A DNA stretch of 64,000 nt, taken from assembly GCA_934045075.1 (NCBI GenBank), contig OW203724.1, positions 16,235,143 through 16,299,142 on the forward strand, written 5' to 3'. Positions 60,301 through 63,303 of the stretch are shown piece after piece; the first letter of the stretch is position 1; each line of letters opens with the position of its first letter. Source of the stretch: Yponomeuta sedellus (taxonomy: Eukaryota > Arthropoda > Insecta > Lepidoptera > Yponomeutidae). Made by a program: the position numbers and the translations under genes. Below the pieces are notes generated by a model. It was not told the origin of the DNA and did not search any database. It was given only the letters and a program-made list of their open reading frames with translations.

Positions 60301-61412
60301 CCGAGACCGTGGTCATATGCTCAATGACTATCCTTCAACCATGCTGCAGGTGTAAAAACTCCCGCAAAGTTGCTTTTTGAACGGACTAGAGGGAGAACTC
60401 TATTCGTGGTTATTGATCCACTATATACTCTACAATCTTAGCATCGAAACAGCTTGGGAATCGTCGCTAATCCGGGTGTGTGGGGCACGGTAGTGCCCTC
60501 TCACGCTGTACCCCGAAGCGGTCATTTTGTTGGCGACCGCGCGCGCGCTTCACGCCGAGCCCGACTCGCTGCGGAAATGACTCTAGAAATTTCGACCTCT
60601 TTCTAGAATCCGGGGCGCACTCTTAAATGTGTTAAATGTATTAGATATTGAGGCAACAAGAAAGATTATATTCACTCAAGATTAATTCGCAGATGCAAAT
60701 CCTGAAATAAAACAAAACTAAAGAAATAAAACTAAAAGAGAACACTGACCAATTTTTACTTTATTTTCAGGTGTTATTCTCCCTTTATAACACATTACCG
60801 GATTTCGTATCAATAATGATGACGGCTGAAGTCCTCTCAGCCTTGGCTGCGACCCTGTTCCCGCCTAACTCTCCTGATGATATTCATACTGGTAAGACTA
60901 CCAAGAATCGTACTCTCAAAAGCTTGCTCAATGAAAACAAAACATTACTACCCCAGGGTCGTAGTAAAGTGAACGAAAACGTTTGCCCATCAATGTCAAA
61001 ATGTGTCGGCGATGTCACTCATGACACGATTGTACAATAACGGTAACTTGAATTTACTTTCTCGTTGCTTATAAGTTGCATATCCGGTCACAGAACAATT
61101 TCATGTTACTCATGACAAAAACAATTGATAAAGTATTGACAAGCCACGTCTCCCGTGGTCACAAAAACAATTACTCAATAACATCATTTTGTTTTCTGGT
61201 GTGTACAATAAAGAGTTCTAATCTAATCCCCAGGTATCTGCGAAAGCGGCGAGAGTTCAGGCGCTTCTACGCCGGGCGAAGAAAAAGAAGTGGTCATAGT
61301 GAGCTCGGCGGCCTCGCTAACCCAACACCCAGCCCGCGCAGTGGTCATGGATTTCTTGAGAGTCATAGTGCTGGACTCTTTGCCGCTCAGCGTCACTGGG
61401 AAGTCGGCGCCG
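21451..61412 (+). CDS. bchs: blue cheese / WDFY3 (Alfy), N-terminal 29 exons, incomplete at 3' side
   Basis: Twenty-nine exons listed separately join to 5,748 bp (1,916 codons) without a frame conflict. The protein lines up from its first residues with human WDFY3, a protein of about 3,500 residues, so this is a little over half. Seen here are the long helical armadillo-like N-terminal region (exons 1-18), a concanavalin A-like block (exons 19-21: GLTYSSWICVE, GQWHHLVLV, KLHYVSANPGG), and the conserved central helical region. PH-BEACH, WD40 and FYVE parts lie beyond the window. The family product is a PI3P-binding scaffold that links ubiquitinated aggregates and p62 to the autophagy machinery; fly mutants accumulate aggregates in neurons. 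The gene spans at least 40 kb because introns are filled with transposons. Noncoding 5' exons may exist but were not identified. Confidence 0.92.
21849..22800 (-). mobile_element. RTE-like LINE fragment, reverse transcriptase C-terminal part
   Basis: The reverse strand encodes VEKGVKQGDPLSPKLF and LRFADDIVLFAP (the catalytic FADD) in one stretch, then the thumb-like YLGQIVSFDNRQDKEIDRRI, KLVDMCILPILTYGAQTWSL and a C-terminal RAGHLSRM-type patch (WNWAGHLSRMGPERW, KRGRPKRRWRDD), ending IEAT-stop. The element is 5'-truncated and has a T-rich run (its A-tail) at 21,838-21,850. It lies in blue cheese intron 1, antisense to the gene. Confidence 0.85.
22933..23048. mobile_element. Short foldback MITE
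   Basis: ATTCCACAAAAATACTCTTA and its mirrored CTTAAGAGTGTTTTAGTGGA enclose about 60 bp. Related words occur at 9,120 and 39,500. Confidence 0.5.
23210..23455 (+). CDS. bchs: blue cheese exon 2
   Basis: Encodes VFGTSPSSEMNEKFWDILSF, VSKLMVSEIRKRASNQSTET and GWMLLSTLNLLA, matching WDFY3 (SRLMVTEIRRRASNKSTE, GWMLLTTINLLA). Phase 0 at both ends. Confidence 0.9.
23887..24539. mobile_element. Long inverted-repeat MITE in blue cheese intron 2
   Basis: AAAGGAGACCATTC at the left and GAATGGTCTCCTTT at the right close the element. GGGCCC and the GCCGGCCAnCGAAAAAAAA block follow on both arms. A second inner inverted repeat (TCTATTTATTCTTACTTGTC, GACAAGTAAGAATAAATAGA) lies at about 24,232 and 24,474. 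Confidence 0.7.
24716..25083 (+). mobile_element. SINE-like retroposon with 12-bp target duplication
   Basis: The 368-bp element is flanked by TCTACCCCCATT at 24,704-24,715 and 25,084-25,095. It begins with CAACCCTTGTATGTCCCC, has the CTTCCTGCTTCGCAGGAAG hairpin, GGTTGGTGGAG and GACATGGCTTAACGACTGCC. It is the longest of four copies in the window and serves as reference. Confidence 0.75.
25095..26259 (-). pseudogene. mariner transposase, frame-broken
   Basis: The N-terminus MIFYDFKCGLKPDESFDRLL with a helix-turn-helix (SKATIYRWYSEFKRG, GRPTTAV) is followed by TCDESWIYQYDP, LLHHDNAPAHSA and, in another frame, ATCDFFLFPKIKNQLKG. The three catalytic aspartates can be recognised, but frameshifts after about residue 120 and again before the third Asp, plus a stop near 25,768, destroy the gene. 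Spacing suggests a DD34D mariner. Confidence 0.85.
25177..26446 (-). mobile_element. Complete mariner element with TA duplications
   Basis: The ends share CACTCAGAAAGTTTT (25,184 on the plus strand; mirrored at 26,424-26,440). TA lies outside both ends at 25,175-25,176 and 26,447-26,448. The length of 1,270 bp is typical for mariner. It sits in blue cheese intron 2, antisense to the gene. Confidence 0.8.
26680..26900 (+). mobile_element. LINE 3' end (C-terminal coding tail)
   Basis: It reads GRAGQGCPRRTYVDQIG and RRACMQRLLNVDEAKVICQD followed by a stop and CCCTCTGGGATATAGGCGTG. The RPRxTYxxQ and ACMxRLMxVDEAK words are the usual end of insect endonuclease/reverse-transcriptase proteins. The terminal noncoding words recur at 47,611-47,681. 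Confidence 0.7.
26940..27160 (-). mobile_element. Two adjacent tRNA-like SINE heads
   Basis: At 26,950-27,030 the reverse strand has a tRNA-like unit (GGACTTGAACCCGCGACCTC). At 27,073-27,155 is a second, different unit (GGGAATCGAACCTAGGTCTC). Both have B-box-like words but end in repeat sequence, so they are read as SINE parts. Confidence 0.55.
27482..27737. mobile_element. Foldback MITE with ATAA duplication
   Basis: CGCACCCTCAGAACGAAAGA and its mirrored end (27,698-27,737) pair over about 40 bp. ATAA flanks both sides (27,478-27,481; 27,738-27,741). The interior also has mirrored words around AAAGGTATGC/GCATACCTTT. Confidence 0.75.
28101..28259 (+). CDS. bchs: blue cheese exon 3
   Basis: Encodes VMTTASIPSTLVKCLYLFFD, LPEIPES and ERRILLQKIFVQ. 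The STLVKCLYLFFDLP block is nearly invariant in the family. Acceptor TTTCTAG, donor CAG|GTAAAA. Confidence 0.92.
28586..28822 (+). mobile_element. tRNA-derived SINE in intron 3
   Basis: The head GGTCTCGGTGGCGCAGCG carries an A-box-like start, and GGTTCGATCCC is a perfect B box. The tail (TTAGTATAGGGCTAACGAGA, then ATTTATTTATTATTTATTT) recurs in reverse at 57,090-57,165. Confidence 0.65.
29236..29428 (+). CDS. bchs: blue cheese exon 4
   Basis: Encodes VLVRLCSHQFPCEELARKDD, LSLLFSAITSWCAPHNIMW and RKSAAEVLMTLSRHGL. Phase-1 donor ATA|GTAAGT. Confidence 0.92.
29553..29772. mobile_element. Head-to-head tRNA-like repeat pair (foldback)
   Basis: A reverse copy (29,553-29,628, CGGGACTCGAACCCGCGACC) faces a forward copy (29,675-29,772, GGTCGCGGGTTCGAGTCC). 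Both arms end in TTTAGAGG / CCTCTAAA words. It could extrude as one large hairpin. Confidence 0.65.
29923..30110 (+). mobile_element. tRNA-derived SINE in intron 4
   Basis: CCCTGTGGCGCAGCGGTAGC and CCGGGTTCTAACCCCGG are A- and B-box-like. The tail GTTCCACGACACAGGGTAT and GGGGCCAG matches the body of the SINE at 31,099. Confidence 0.6.
30721..30905 (-). repeat. Dispersed repeat, copy 2
   Basis: The reverse complement of the unit at 7,020-7,219 (GATTTATACAGCGTCC, AGCACCTATACCATCCTGAC, CAATACGTGC). Confidence 0.6.
31099..31320 (+). mobile_element. tRNA-derived SINE, best copy
   Basis: CTGCCTCGTTGGTCTATCCG is the A-box side and GGTCGTGGGTTCGATTCCCA the B box. The body has TGTCCTTGCCTGGTTACCAT and GTATCCTAGTTAGGGACCAG, ending in ATTATTGTTAT. 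Related copies: 32,147, 54,878 (reverse) and 61,829. Confidence 0.75.
32043..32119. repeat. Compound microsatellite (TGCT)n(GCAT)n(AC)n
   Basis: TTGC/CATG tetranucleotides pass into an AC run. It lies just upstream of the SINE at 32,147. Confidence 0.9.
32147..32345 (+). mobile_element. tRNA-derived SINE, decayed copy
   Basis: CTGCCTCGTTGGTCTAGCCG is followed by a degraded B box (GATTACGATTCCCACTGG) and the body words TCTGGTTACCATAG and GGATGTTATTGTG. Confidence 0.65.
32660..32815 (+). repeat. Dispersed repeat shared with 59,920
   Basis: GTTGCCGACCGGCCAATCAA, TTATATTATTATGTCTAC and AAAATGGGACAATGTCATTG occur in the same order at 59,920-60,060. Confidence 0.7.
32841..32893. repeat. Hairpin, snapback-type centre
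   Basis: CTAGACAGCATTTATACC and its mirrored GGCGTTAACACTGTCTAG close on CGCCATTTTTGGCG, the same kind of centre as the snapback MITEs. Confidence 0.5.
33178..33290. repeat. Inverted repeat
   Basis: ACTTTTAGTCCGGATTTACT pairs with AGTAAATCCGGACTAAAAGT over 20 bp around about 75 bp. Confidence 0.7.
33373..33726. mobile_element. Snapback MITE, best-preserved copy (354 bp)
   Basis: CGTTTAGGGGCGCTAACTGG and its exact complement at the right end give long terminal repeats (continuing CGCCACCA). The centre is TTTCCGCCAAAAACGGGC / GCGTTTTCAGCGGAAATC. It defines the family seen at 9,322, 10,789 and 63,083. Confidence 0.8.
34001..34199. mobile_element. Foldback element, about 199 bp
   Basis: CATCCTCGTACTTCAGGGAA and the following A-rich stretch mirror 34,141-34,199 over about 55 bp. 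A repeat end (CTAGCTGACCCAGTGAAC) lies about 70 bp to the left. Confidence 0.75.
34200..35629 (+). other. Rest of blue cheese intron 4
   Basis: No exon or repeat family I can define. AT-rich. Confidence 0.5.
35630..35694 (+). CDS. bchs: blue cheese exon 5
   Basis: Completes an Asn codon and encodes KGCVGHCIDNMQRIPELAPL-E, matching CLSTCVQNMQQSDDLSPLE of human. Acceptor TTTGCAG, donor GAA|GTGAGT. Confidence 0.88.
36165..36286 (+). CDS. bchs: blue cheese exon 6
   Basis: Encodes VVEMFVAVFCFLKDSSDVSQ and LLLDDFRSCQGYLF, close to CFLKDSSDVSQTLLDDFR in WDFY3. Phase-2 donor. Confidence 0.92.
36606..36644 (+). CDS. bchs: blue cheese exon 7 (39-bp micro-exon)
   Basis: Encodes only KHEKEKPPDLLTPE with its split codons. 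It is the weakest single call, but phases on both sides require exactly a multiple of three here, and acceptor TTGCCACAG and donor GTAAGT are good. It could be skipped without changing frame. Confidence 0.75.
   Translation, partial: TRKRKAARSVDT
37059..37260 (+). CDS. bchs: blue cheese exon 8
   Basis: Encodes LEEERVSGTEARAALRNLVL, MVSSLCACGFSELRP and GQAVRNVQAFQ; human has GHSVRNVQAFAVLQ here. Donor CAG|GTAAGC. Confidence 0.9.
37658..37977 (+). CDS. bchs: blue cheese exon 9
   Basis: Encodes VLQSVFMKSNSTALCCTILD, YHADNANYFILETQNTLSQF and NFVPCKELISLSLLLK, strongly conserved in the family. Confidence 0.93.
38723..39105 (+). CDS. bchs: blue cheese exon 10
   Basis: Encodes AIFKDVYREVGMLEVFVTCL, a charged low-complexity insert (KSKIEPEESADGSPKAPERR), then LGALVMDGLTALLNGNPNNC. 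The insert is where human also has a variable hydrophilic loop. Confidence 0.92.
39125..39300 (+). repeat. Retroelement tail in intron 10
   Basis: TGCACAATAAAGAATATCC followed by TTATCTTATC resembles a LINE/SINE 3' terminus; GTACAATAAAGAGTTCTAAT at 61,202 is similar. Confidence 0.4.
40037..40250 (+). mobile_element. SINE-like retroposon, copy 3
   Basis: CCCTTTGTATGTCCCCACTG to CTCTGACATGGCTTAACGAC follow the order of the 24,716 element. It ends about 35 bp before exon 11. Confidence 0.65.
40285..40454 (+). CDS. bchs: blue cheese exon 11
   Basis: Encodes AVVRELIVSGSGEEDMSALL and LKALLACLRESHRTRTIFRK with small gaps; RESHRxRTxFRKV is a family landmark. Confidence 0.92.
41341..41508 (+). CDS. 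bchs: blue cheese exon 12
   Basis: Encodes VSGFVYVTSVLASLEGKLKG, LLHIVFYTVSTAMRFEPANA and KFFHHE, matching LLHTVFCTLTAAMRYEPANSHFF. Confidence 0.92.
42233..42378 (+). CDS. bchs: blue cheese exon 13
   Basis: Encodes ICMTTLCETLKMLGCFTADK and FEAFHELFTGNILEM. Phase-2 donor AC|GTGAGT. Confidence 0.88.
42600..42891 (+). mobile_element. RTE-like repeat copy in intron 13
   Basis: It has the landmarks of 1,560-1,813. The first 20-odd bases (AGAGAATAGCACCAACCC) are duplicated head to tail at its left end, and it ends in GAAGAAGAAG. Confidence 0.7.
43031..43187 (+). CDS. bchs: blue cheese exon 14
   Basis: Encodes TFPQDIPVVFVHACVILRLL, YDVALDSFDKATFCG and SRQSSAVSE. The donor is GAG|GTTAGT. Confidence 0.85.
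43284..43728. repeat. Dispersed insect repeat
   Basis: CCGTCCGTCCGTCTATCCG, CTCGGAATCGCGTAGAGG and CTGACTCGCACTTGGCCAG are words I associate with a widespread lepidopteran repeat. A similar ending (GAACTTGCACTTGG) is at 43,850. Confidence 0.4.
43735..43810 (+). pseudogene. Eroded copy of blue cheese exon 15 acceptor edge
   Basis: TTTTTGATCAGTCTAAACCG with CCCGCC before it parallels the true acceptor TTTGTTGATCAGACTAAGCC at 43,930. Upstream intron words (GACATAATATGT versus GACATTTATATGT) also correspond. Confidence 0.55.
43940..44136 (+). CDS. bchs: blue cheese exon 15
   Basis: Encodes TKPTGRTAPLNLTASAPPAE, PWVVHAGLVLLMAQLLPAL and LRDYLAHVLNALARR. It corresponds to the variable Ser/Pro region then the AVIIHPGAMLAMLDLLA-type helix of WDFY3. 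Phase-2 donor AG|GTAAGT. Confidence 0.85.
44178..44325 (+). pseudogene. Eroded second copy of blue cheese exon 15 3' half with donor
   Basis: CTAATGGCGCAGCTGTTACC and TTTTAGCTAGGAGGTGAGTC repeat the exon 15 words CTAATGGCCCAGCTGTTACC and CTTTAGCTAGGAGGTAAGTG. Between them the copy carries in-frame stops and an AT-rich replacement. Confidence 0.8.
44914..45565. mobile_element. Large foldback MITE with TA duplication, next to exon 16
   Basis: CAGGGTGTCTCATTCAAATC opens the element and its complement closes it. The arms run about 270 bp each with few differences, including a GGAATCGAACCC / GGGTTCGATTCCC B-box-like word. TA lies outside both ends. Its right end is 51 bp before exon 16. Confidence 0.85.
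45617..45775 (+). CDS. bchs: blue cheese exon 16
   Basis: Encodes SERNQQVMCGAGLAGVLLRA and LQYMLERMAAHCLRPGELR; human has TERNQQVMCEAGL and LQRMFERLASQAL. The first of five identical-looking donors (CTCAG|GTGAGCC) at 45,776 keeps frame with exon 17. Confidence 0.9.
45776..46085 (+). repeat. Four extra 76-bp copies of exon 16 end plus donor
   Basis: Donor words GTGAG recur at 45,776, 45,852, 45,928, 46,004 and 46,080, exactly 76 bp apart. Each unit repeats CTGCAGTACATGCTGGAGCG through GGCGAGCTCAG. The copies differ at only a few sites (for example GCGCTCCGGCGAGTTC in the fourth). Since 76 is not a multiple of three and each extension reads TGA, only the first donor gives a normal protein. Confidence 0.95.
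46170..46635 (+). repeat. Diverged tandem repeat, period about 75 bp
   Basis: CTTGTTTGTATCTAGATCGC, GTGAGCGAGGCGA and GTTAGTTAGCTGTAAGATTT cycle about six times. GTGAGCGA...CGCTGCGGCTAAC resembles GTGAGCCACGAGC...GCTGCAGTAC of the exon 16 array, so this may be its decayed continuation. Confidence 0.7.
46735..46866 (+). CDS. bchs: blue cheese exon 17
   Basis: Encodes REFLRMGNPLNCLAPEPGQV and PLTRIKTLVSMTTPRDYR. LREFLRLASPLNC and PLTRVKCLVSMTTPHD are the human equivalents. Confidence 0.92.
46905..47017. repeat. Two adjacent hairpins after exon 17
   Basis: AAATTTGCATTAAAATGA pairs with TCATTTTAATGCAAATTT; immediately after, AAAAAAGGGGAAGAGTTAGT pairs with its complement around a loop of about 12 bp. 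Confidence 0.8.
47091..47149 (+). pseudogene. Eroded copy of blue cheese exon 18 5' edge
   Basis: TGCACACTGCCTCTGTTCGT followed by CGAATTCGACTT matches exon 18 (TGCACACTGCCTCCGTTCGT, CGAATTCGACAT) with one difference in about 31 bp, then diverges. Confidence 0.8.
47611..47681 (+). mobile_element. LINE tail abutting exon 18 acceptor
   Basis: AGTCCCTGGTCTCTGCCTAC, CCCTCTGGGATACAGGCGTG and GATTATGTTATGTTA match the LINE terminus at 26,845-26,900. The repeat ends 1-5 bp before CCGCAG. Confidence 0.75.
47687..47841 (+). CDS. bchs: blue cheese exon 18
   Basis: Encodes RSQNTCTLPPFVEFDMSAEG, FGCLYLPSIAPQSANLNAL and TLGGIGSG. Human has PAFVEFDTSLEGFGCLFLPS and SGIGSGER. Confidence 0.92.
47971..48020 (+). 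pseudogene. Eroded copy of blue cheese exon 18 3' edge
   Basis: TAGGTAAGCGAGGCATCGCT and ACTTTAAACGGCATATGATC parallel TGGGTACGCAAGACAGCGCT and ACTTTAGGCGGCATTGGATC of the exon. Confidence 0.65.
48021..49379 (+). other. Blue cheese intron 18, first part
   Basis: It contains a (TG)n microsatellite at 48,277-48,350. No coding block is seen. Confidence 0.5.
48277..48350. repeat. (TG)n microsatellite
   Basis: CGTG/TGCG words pass into a long GT run. Confidence 0.9.
49398..49505 (+). mobile_element. SINE-like retroposon, copy 4 (partial)
   Basis: TATCACCCTTGTATGTCCCC and GGCACGGGTCTCTTCC are followed by a rearranged hairpin (GGCCTAACATTCCTGCGATG) and CTCCACCACGGAGGCC. Confidence 0.6.
49506..50971 (+). 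other. Blue cheese intron 18, last part
   Basis: No exon seen. Near 50,795-50,822 the reverse complement of the CTAGCTGACCC repeat end (CGAAGTTCGCCGGGTCAGCT) is present. Confidence 0.45.
50972..51193 (+). CDS. bchs: blue cheese exon 19 (start of ConA-like domain)
   Basis: Encodes GDRVFPPQTGLTYSSWICVE, HCVRLLTLVRNISN and LSVVLSARDKALVVSTQE. FPPPSGLSYSSWFCIE is the human counterpart and marks a laminin-G/ConA-like beta sandwich. Confidence 0.93.
51980..52129 (+). CDS. bchs: blue cheese exon 20
   Basis: Encodes NVGEWEPEGSGECGARVWCP and LEGQWHHLVLVLNRAVLKNS, then SFSLYLDG. GQWHHLVLV is the domain hallmark. Confidence 0.92.
52430..52599 (+). CDS. bchs: blue cheese exon 21
   Basis: Encodes GQHMHSGKLHYVSANPGGGA, SNVYCVLGTPPQWRRYSRLV and WRQGPALLLEE; human KLHYVHSTPGG and YIGTPPAQRQIASLVWRLGP. 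Confidence 0.92.
52660..52768 (+). pseudogene. Eroded copy of blue cheese exon 21 3' part
   Basis: GTGTATTGCGTACTTAGGAC, CCTCTGCAAAG and CGCTTCTCCCATG parallel GTCTACTGCGTGCTGGGGAC, CCCCCGCAGTG and CGCTACTCCAGG; CCGACTTTGTTTCTGGAAGG parallels CCGGCTTTGTTGCTAGAGGA. Confidence 0.75.
52935..53309 (+). CDS. bchs: blue cheese exon 22
   Basis: Encodes VLPAQTVSIVYQLGPHYVGT, SQLTLAKIRKVYSKNDNKAI, KQLGMSSHENATPIRILHNS and GYLGVRVFCPKPAAIM. This is the best conserved block in the window. Confidence 0.95.
53656..53784 (+). CDS. bchs: blue cheese exon 23
   Basis: Encodes IDTVGGCSVLLGLIAMAQDV and YAGVKALVCVVRSNKAAQAE. Human: YVGGAAAILGLVAMASDVEG. Confidence 0.93.
53981..54402. mobile_element. PIF/Harbinger MITE with TAA duplication and MADF relic
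   Basis: The ends GAGCTAGTTCAGACATGGCG and the complement of CATGTGTGAACTAGCGC continue into TCCGTGCGGATGC on both sides. TAA lies outside each end (53,978-53,980; 54,403-54,405), the usual Harbinger target. On the reverse strand (about 54,110-54,260) the relic FDTKLFIDEVEKRPALWDIQ followed by TEYSNKIIRNGA is a MADF DNA-binding domain, which Harbinger elements use as their accessory protein. Confidence 0.8.
54775..55066 (-). mobile_element. tRNA-derived SINE, reverse copy
   Basis: The reverse strand has a B-box-like GTTCGATTACTTC, GTACATTTGTACAC and GGTACTTT-type body words. The left end shares CACTAACCCGTGCTAAGGAC with 29,775-29,810. Confidence 0.6.
55129..55284 (+). CDS. bchs: blue cheese exon 24
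   Basis: Encodes MDRRSGYQTLAMLLKRKKQL, LNSHILHLTFGLVGTVDS and SIPNLTAFQ. Human: GYQLLAMLLKKKRSLLNSHI. Confidence 0.95.
55285..56133 (+). other. Blue cheese intron 24
   Basis: No repeat or exon recognised. Confidence 0.5.
56134..56714 (+). CDS. bchs: blue cheese exon 25
   Basis: The longest exon seen. Encodes DLVCELEVWLGAPGGLIKSL, MRDLQLVSKLLYIINDVKVV, LMCLGQFMAFTLPSPAQT and VLGMDWLLSFMQENVHPSTV. Phase-2 donor AG|GTAAGA. Confidence 0.93.
57090..57225. repeat. Reverse SINE tail and two palindromes
   Basis: CAGATCTCGTTAGCCCTATA is the reverse of the tail at 28,780. CTAAGTACAACTATTTAGTT and TTAGTTGTACACAAGTCATT each begin a near-perfect palindrome. Confidence 0.65.
57340..57495 (+). CDS. bchs: blue cheese exon 26
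   Basis: Encodes RFREGVGAGGWLRHTEPAGA and a very Ala-rich stretch ending LLHAPGFALLSW. Human has FKEGLSGGGWLEQT and HFPGFPVLQSFLP. GC content is extreme. The donor CTG|GTGAGTC at 57,496 gives the Trp codon with exon 27. Confidence 0.88.
57496..58527 (+). repeat. Six near-identical 172-bp copies of exon 26 end and donor
   Basis: GTGAGTCGCACCATTACTCT begins each unit at 57,496, 57,668, 57,840, 58,012, 58,184, 58,356, with the seventh start at 58,528. Each unit is compound: it holds a second donor-like ATGGTGAGTAGC after TTCGCGCTGCTGTC, then TTCTTCCTTACAG and another copy of CTGCTGCACGCGCCCGGCTT to TGTCCTG. I see no base difference among the six. None of the copies is needed for the reading frame. 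Confidence 0.95.
58528..59395 (+). repeat. Decayed continuation of the exon 26 array
   Basis: Donor words recur at 58,528, 58,648 and 58,757 (spacing 120 and 109), then in ever weaker form (GGCGAGTCGCCCCTTTACTC, GATGAGTTGCTCC, GGTGAGTAGCCC, GGTGAATCGCCCC). GCCACGCTGCAAGCGCTC-type words persist to about 59,340. The identity falls steadily away from exon 26. Confidence 0.85.
59484..59778 (+). CDS. bchs: blue cheese exon 27
   Basis: Encodes WLLLSHLQIPELYYLLFGLT, QRVVSMDRLWAGAWGAAAP, CPEAVVILLAAVRALVHAEP and WLDDHPTTILQ. Human: NVPALYFLLMALFLQQPVSE and FLLLGMLRSMLTSP. Confidence 0.9.
59920..60065 (+). repeat. Dispersed repeat shared with 32,660
   Basis: GTTGCCGACCGGCCAATCAA, TACCGTTTTATATTATTATG and AAAATGGGACAATCTCATTG follow the same order as the first copy. 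Confidence 0.7.
60262..60355 (+). pseudogene. Eroded exon 27 copy A with donor-like end
   Basis: ACACGCTGTGCCCCGAGACC and GTGGTCATA parallel TCACGCTGTGCCCCGAGGCC and GTCGTCATA; after a deletion, CTCAATGACTATCCTTCAAC and CATGCTGCAGGTG parallel CTCGATGACCATCCGACGAC and CATTCTGCAGGTG. Confidence 0.85.
60470..60582 (+). pseudogene. Eroded exon 27 copy B
   Basis: GTGTGGGGCACGGTAGTGCC, CCCCGAAGCGGTCATTTTGT and CTTCACGCCGAGCCCGACTC parallel exon 27 (CGTGGGGCGCGGCCGCGCCC, CCCCGAGGCCGTCGTCATAC, GTTCACGCCGAGCCCGGCTC). It ends in stop codons. Confidence 0.8.
60771..60891 (+). CDS. bchs: blue cheese exon 28
   Basis: Encodes VLFSLYNTLPDFVSIMMTAE and VLSALAATLFPPNSPDDIHT. Human: FFRYLYHNVPDLASMWMSPD and FLCALAATVFP. 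Confidence 0.93.
61234..61412 (+). CDS. bchs: blue cheese exon 29 (last exon seen)
   Basis: Encodes GICESGESSGASTPGEEKEV, SAASLTQHPARAVVMDFLRV and IVLDSLPLSVTGKSAP. LTNHPAKKFVFDFMRVLIID is the human counterpart. The phase-0 donor CCG|GTATGT leads to exons outside the window. Confidence 0.93.
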
Positions 61413-61828
61413 GTATGTATGGCGCTTAGGACCGGGTATTGATTAGGCAATGATGGAAGGGCAACGTGTAACGCTCGGTTCGGTATCTTTGCGCAGCTTT
61501 AGACGTATTTTTAAATTCCTTGGGTACGGGTTCACTTTATATAGGTAGGTTAATCTTCAACAAACTCCATTGTCCTCACAGTCACCACAATTCAAGATTG
61601 GCAGCGTAACATTAAAAATGTTACATTTCATATTTACAGTGCAATATAATATATTCTTTAACGCTGTTGTGATATGAACTAAGATAAAGTTTCTTTACCC
61701 ATAAAGGCAAAACTACTGTTCTTCCTATGAGCTACAAAGAGACTGTTAGAGAGACAATGCATAAGCATTAGCACAGCAAAGAGATTCGCTAGGCTAATAA
61801 TAATTAAAAAAACGCAGTGTGATGTTCA

Positions 61829-62025
61829 CTGCCTCGTTGGTCTAGTGGGATACATCTGGTGACCTAGCCTAAGGTCGTGTGTAGGATTCCCTCTGTGGGC
61901 CGCCTGTAAAATGACCTCAGTCTGGCTGTATTTCCATGTTTCTAATGTCCTTGTCTGGTTACCATTGCATAGGGTATCCTAGTTTGGGACCAAGACAAGT
62001 AATTTGATGTGTGGAGGTTGTATTT
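61829..62025 (+). mobile_element. tRNA-derived SINE in intron 29
   Basis: CTGCCTCGTTGGTCTAGTGG, a degraded B box (GTAGGATTCCCTC), TGTCCTTGTCTGGTTACCAT and GTATCCTAGTTTGGGACCA match the 31,099 copy. Confidence 0.75.
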
Positions 62026-63082
62026 TTTACTTCAGATACCGTATATTTACTCTAGCAAACTGTTGGCGATAGATAACAGTGGCGATATATCTCTGTCATG
62101 AACATTTCAATTTGGCAACGGAGTTCAAACTACCGTGGATTCATTACGTAGTTGCCTAGTGAATACTCGGGGTTGGTGTGATTTTATTGTCTTGTTTTCG
62201 GTGTGGTTTTGATTGTGGTCAGCAAATGCCAAGGTTTTTTTGGATGATGCGTTGTTACGCATCCTAAAATTATCTGTCAGTCCGCTCTGGCTGAAAACAA
62301 TAAAAGCTATTATGAAATTGTGTCTTACTTTACTACAATACACAACAATTTTAGAATGCTTTTTCATAACTTTTTTAACATTTTAGTTGTCGATGTTCTA
62401 ATATTGTCGTTTGTTGCATATGCCATGATTAGTATAAAGTTTTTATTCTGTTGAAATACCTTTGCAAAGTGACCTTTAATAGCTGGATATTGACCTGGTT
62501 AGTCATTACCGTGACACTCTTTTTTTACCCCGCTATTGGATGACATTTTAACTCAGTGTATTAGTAGAAAATGGCGTCGCATTTGAAACTTATTTTAAGG
62601 GATAGAAAGAGAAAAAATACGGCATACATTTATTAACGCTACAGTTTTTTGTTTGCTGGCAAGATATGAGGCTATTCGTTCGCGAAGATACGCAAAAGTA
62701 TGCCTTACAGCTGGTAAACAAGTAGATTAATGCAGAGCTATGGGTTTTACACAGTATGGCCAATAAGAACGACCCGTTTTGCTAGTGCATACAATGTTGA
62801 TATCTGTGTTGGCTTTGAATAACTCCGAAATTCATAGCCAGTGTCGAATGGGTCGATCTGTTATTAAAATAAAAGCTATATTCCCCTTTCTAGTACCCCG
62901 CAACGGCGACAGACTCGGTGTCACCGACATTGTTTTGTTCGCCCTCGTGCGTTACGCCGCCACGATCCTTCTTTTACTGCGTAATGTTTATTTTTTTTTA
63001 TTATTTTACTTCCTCTAACCAGATTTTGACTAACACGCTTGTGGCTTCGCATGAAACTAACACTGTAAATATCACGAATTAT
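62026..63082 (+). other. Intron 29 of blue cheese, nothing recognised
   Basis: I searched for the next WDFY3 block (LLLEASPE-type) and found none here or to the window end. Confidence 0.5.
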
Positions 63083-63303
63083 AGGCGCTGAAAAAAAAAT
63101 CTTAATATTTTCTTTTGTCTTTTGAAAAAGTGAACATCATAAGCAGTTTTGACAAAATCGGCCGTTTTAGCGGAAATCTATTAAACGTCCTAGAATTTAA
63201 AAATTACTGTTACAGTTGTTAAGATTTATGATATTTACGTTTATTAAGCAAATTATGATTTTTATTCCATTCGTGGCGCTAATGAGCACTGCGTAGCGCC
63301 TTA
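63083..63303. mobile_element. Snapback MITE, short copy
   Basis: TAGGCGCTGAAAAAAAAATC at the left and TTCGTGGCGCTAATGAGCAC near the right end frame ATCGGCCGTTTTAGCGGAAA, half of the family's central hairpin. Confidence 0.55.
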
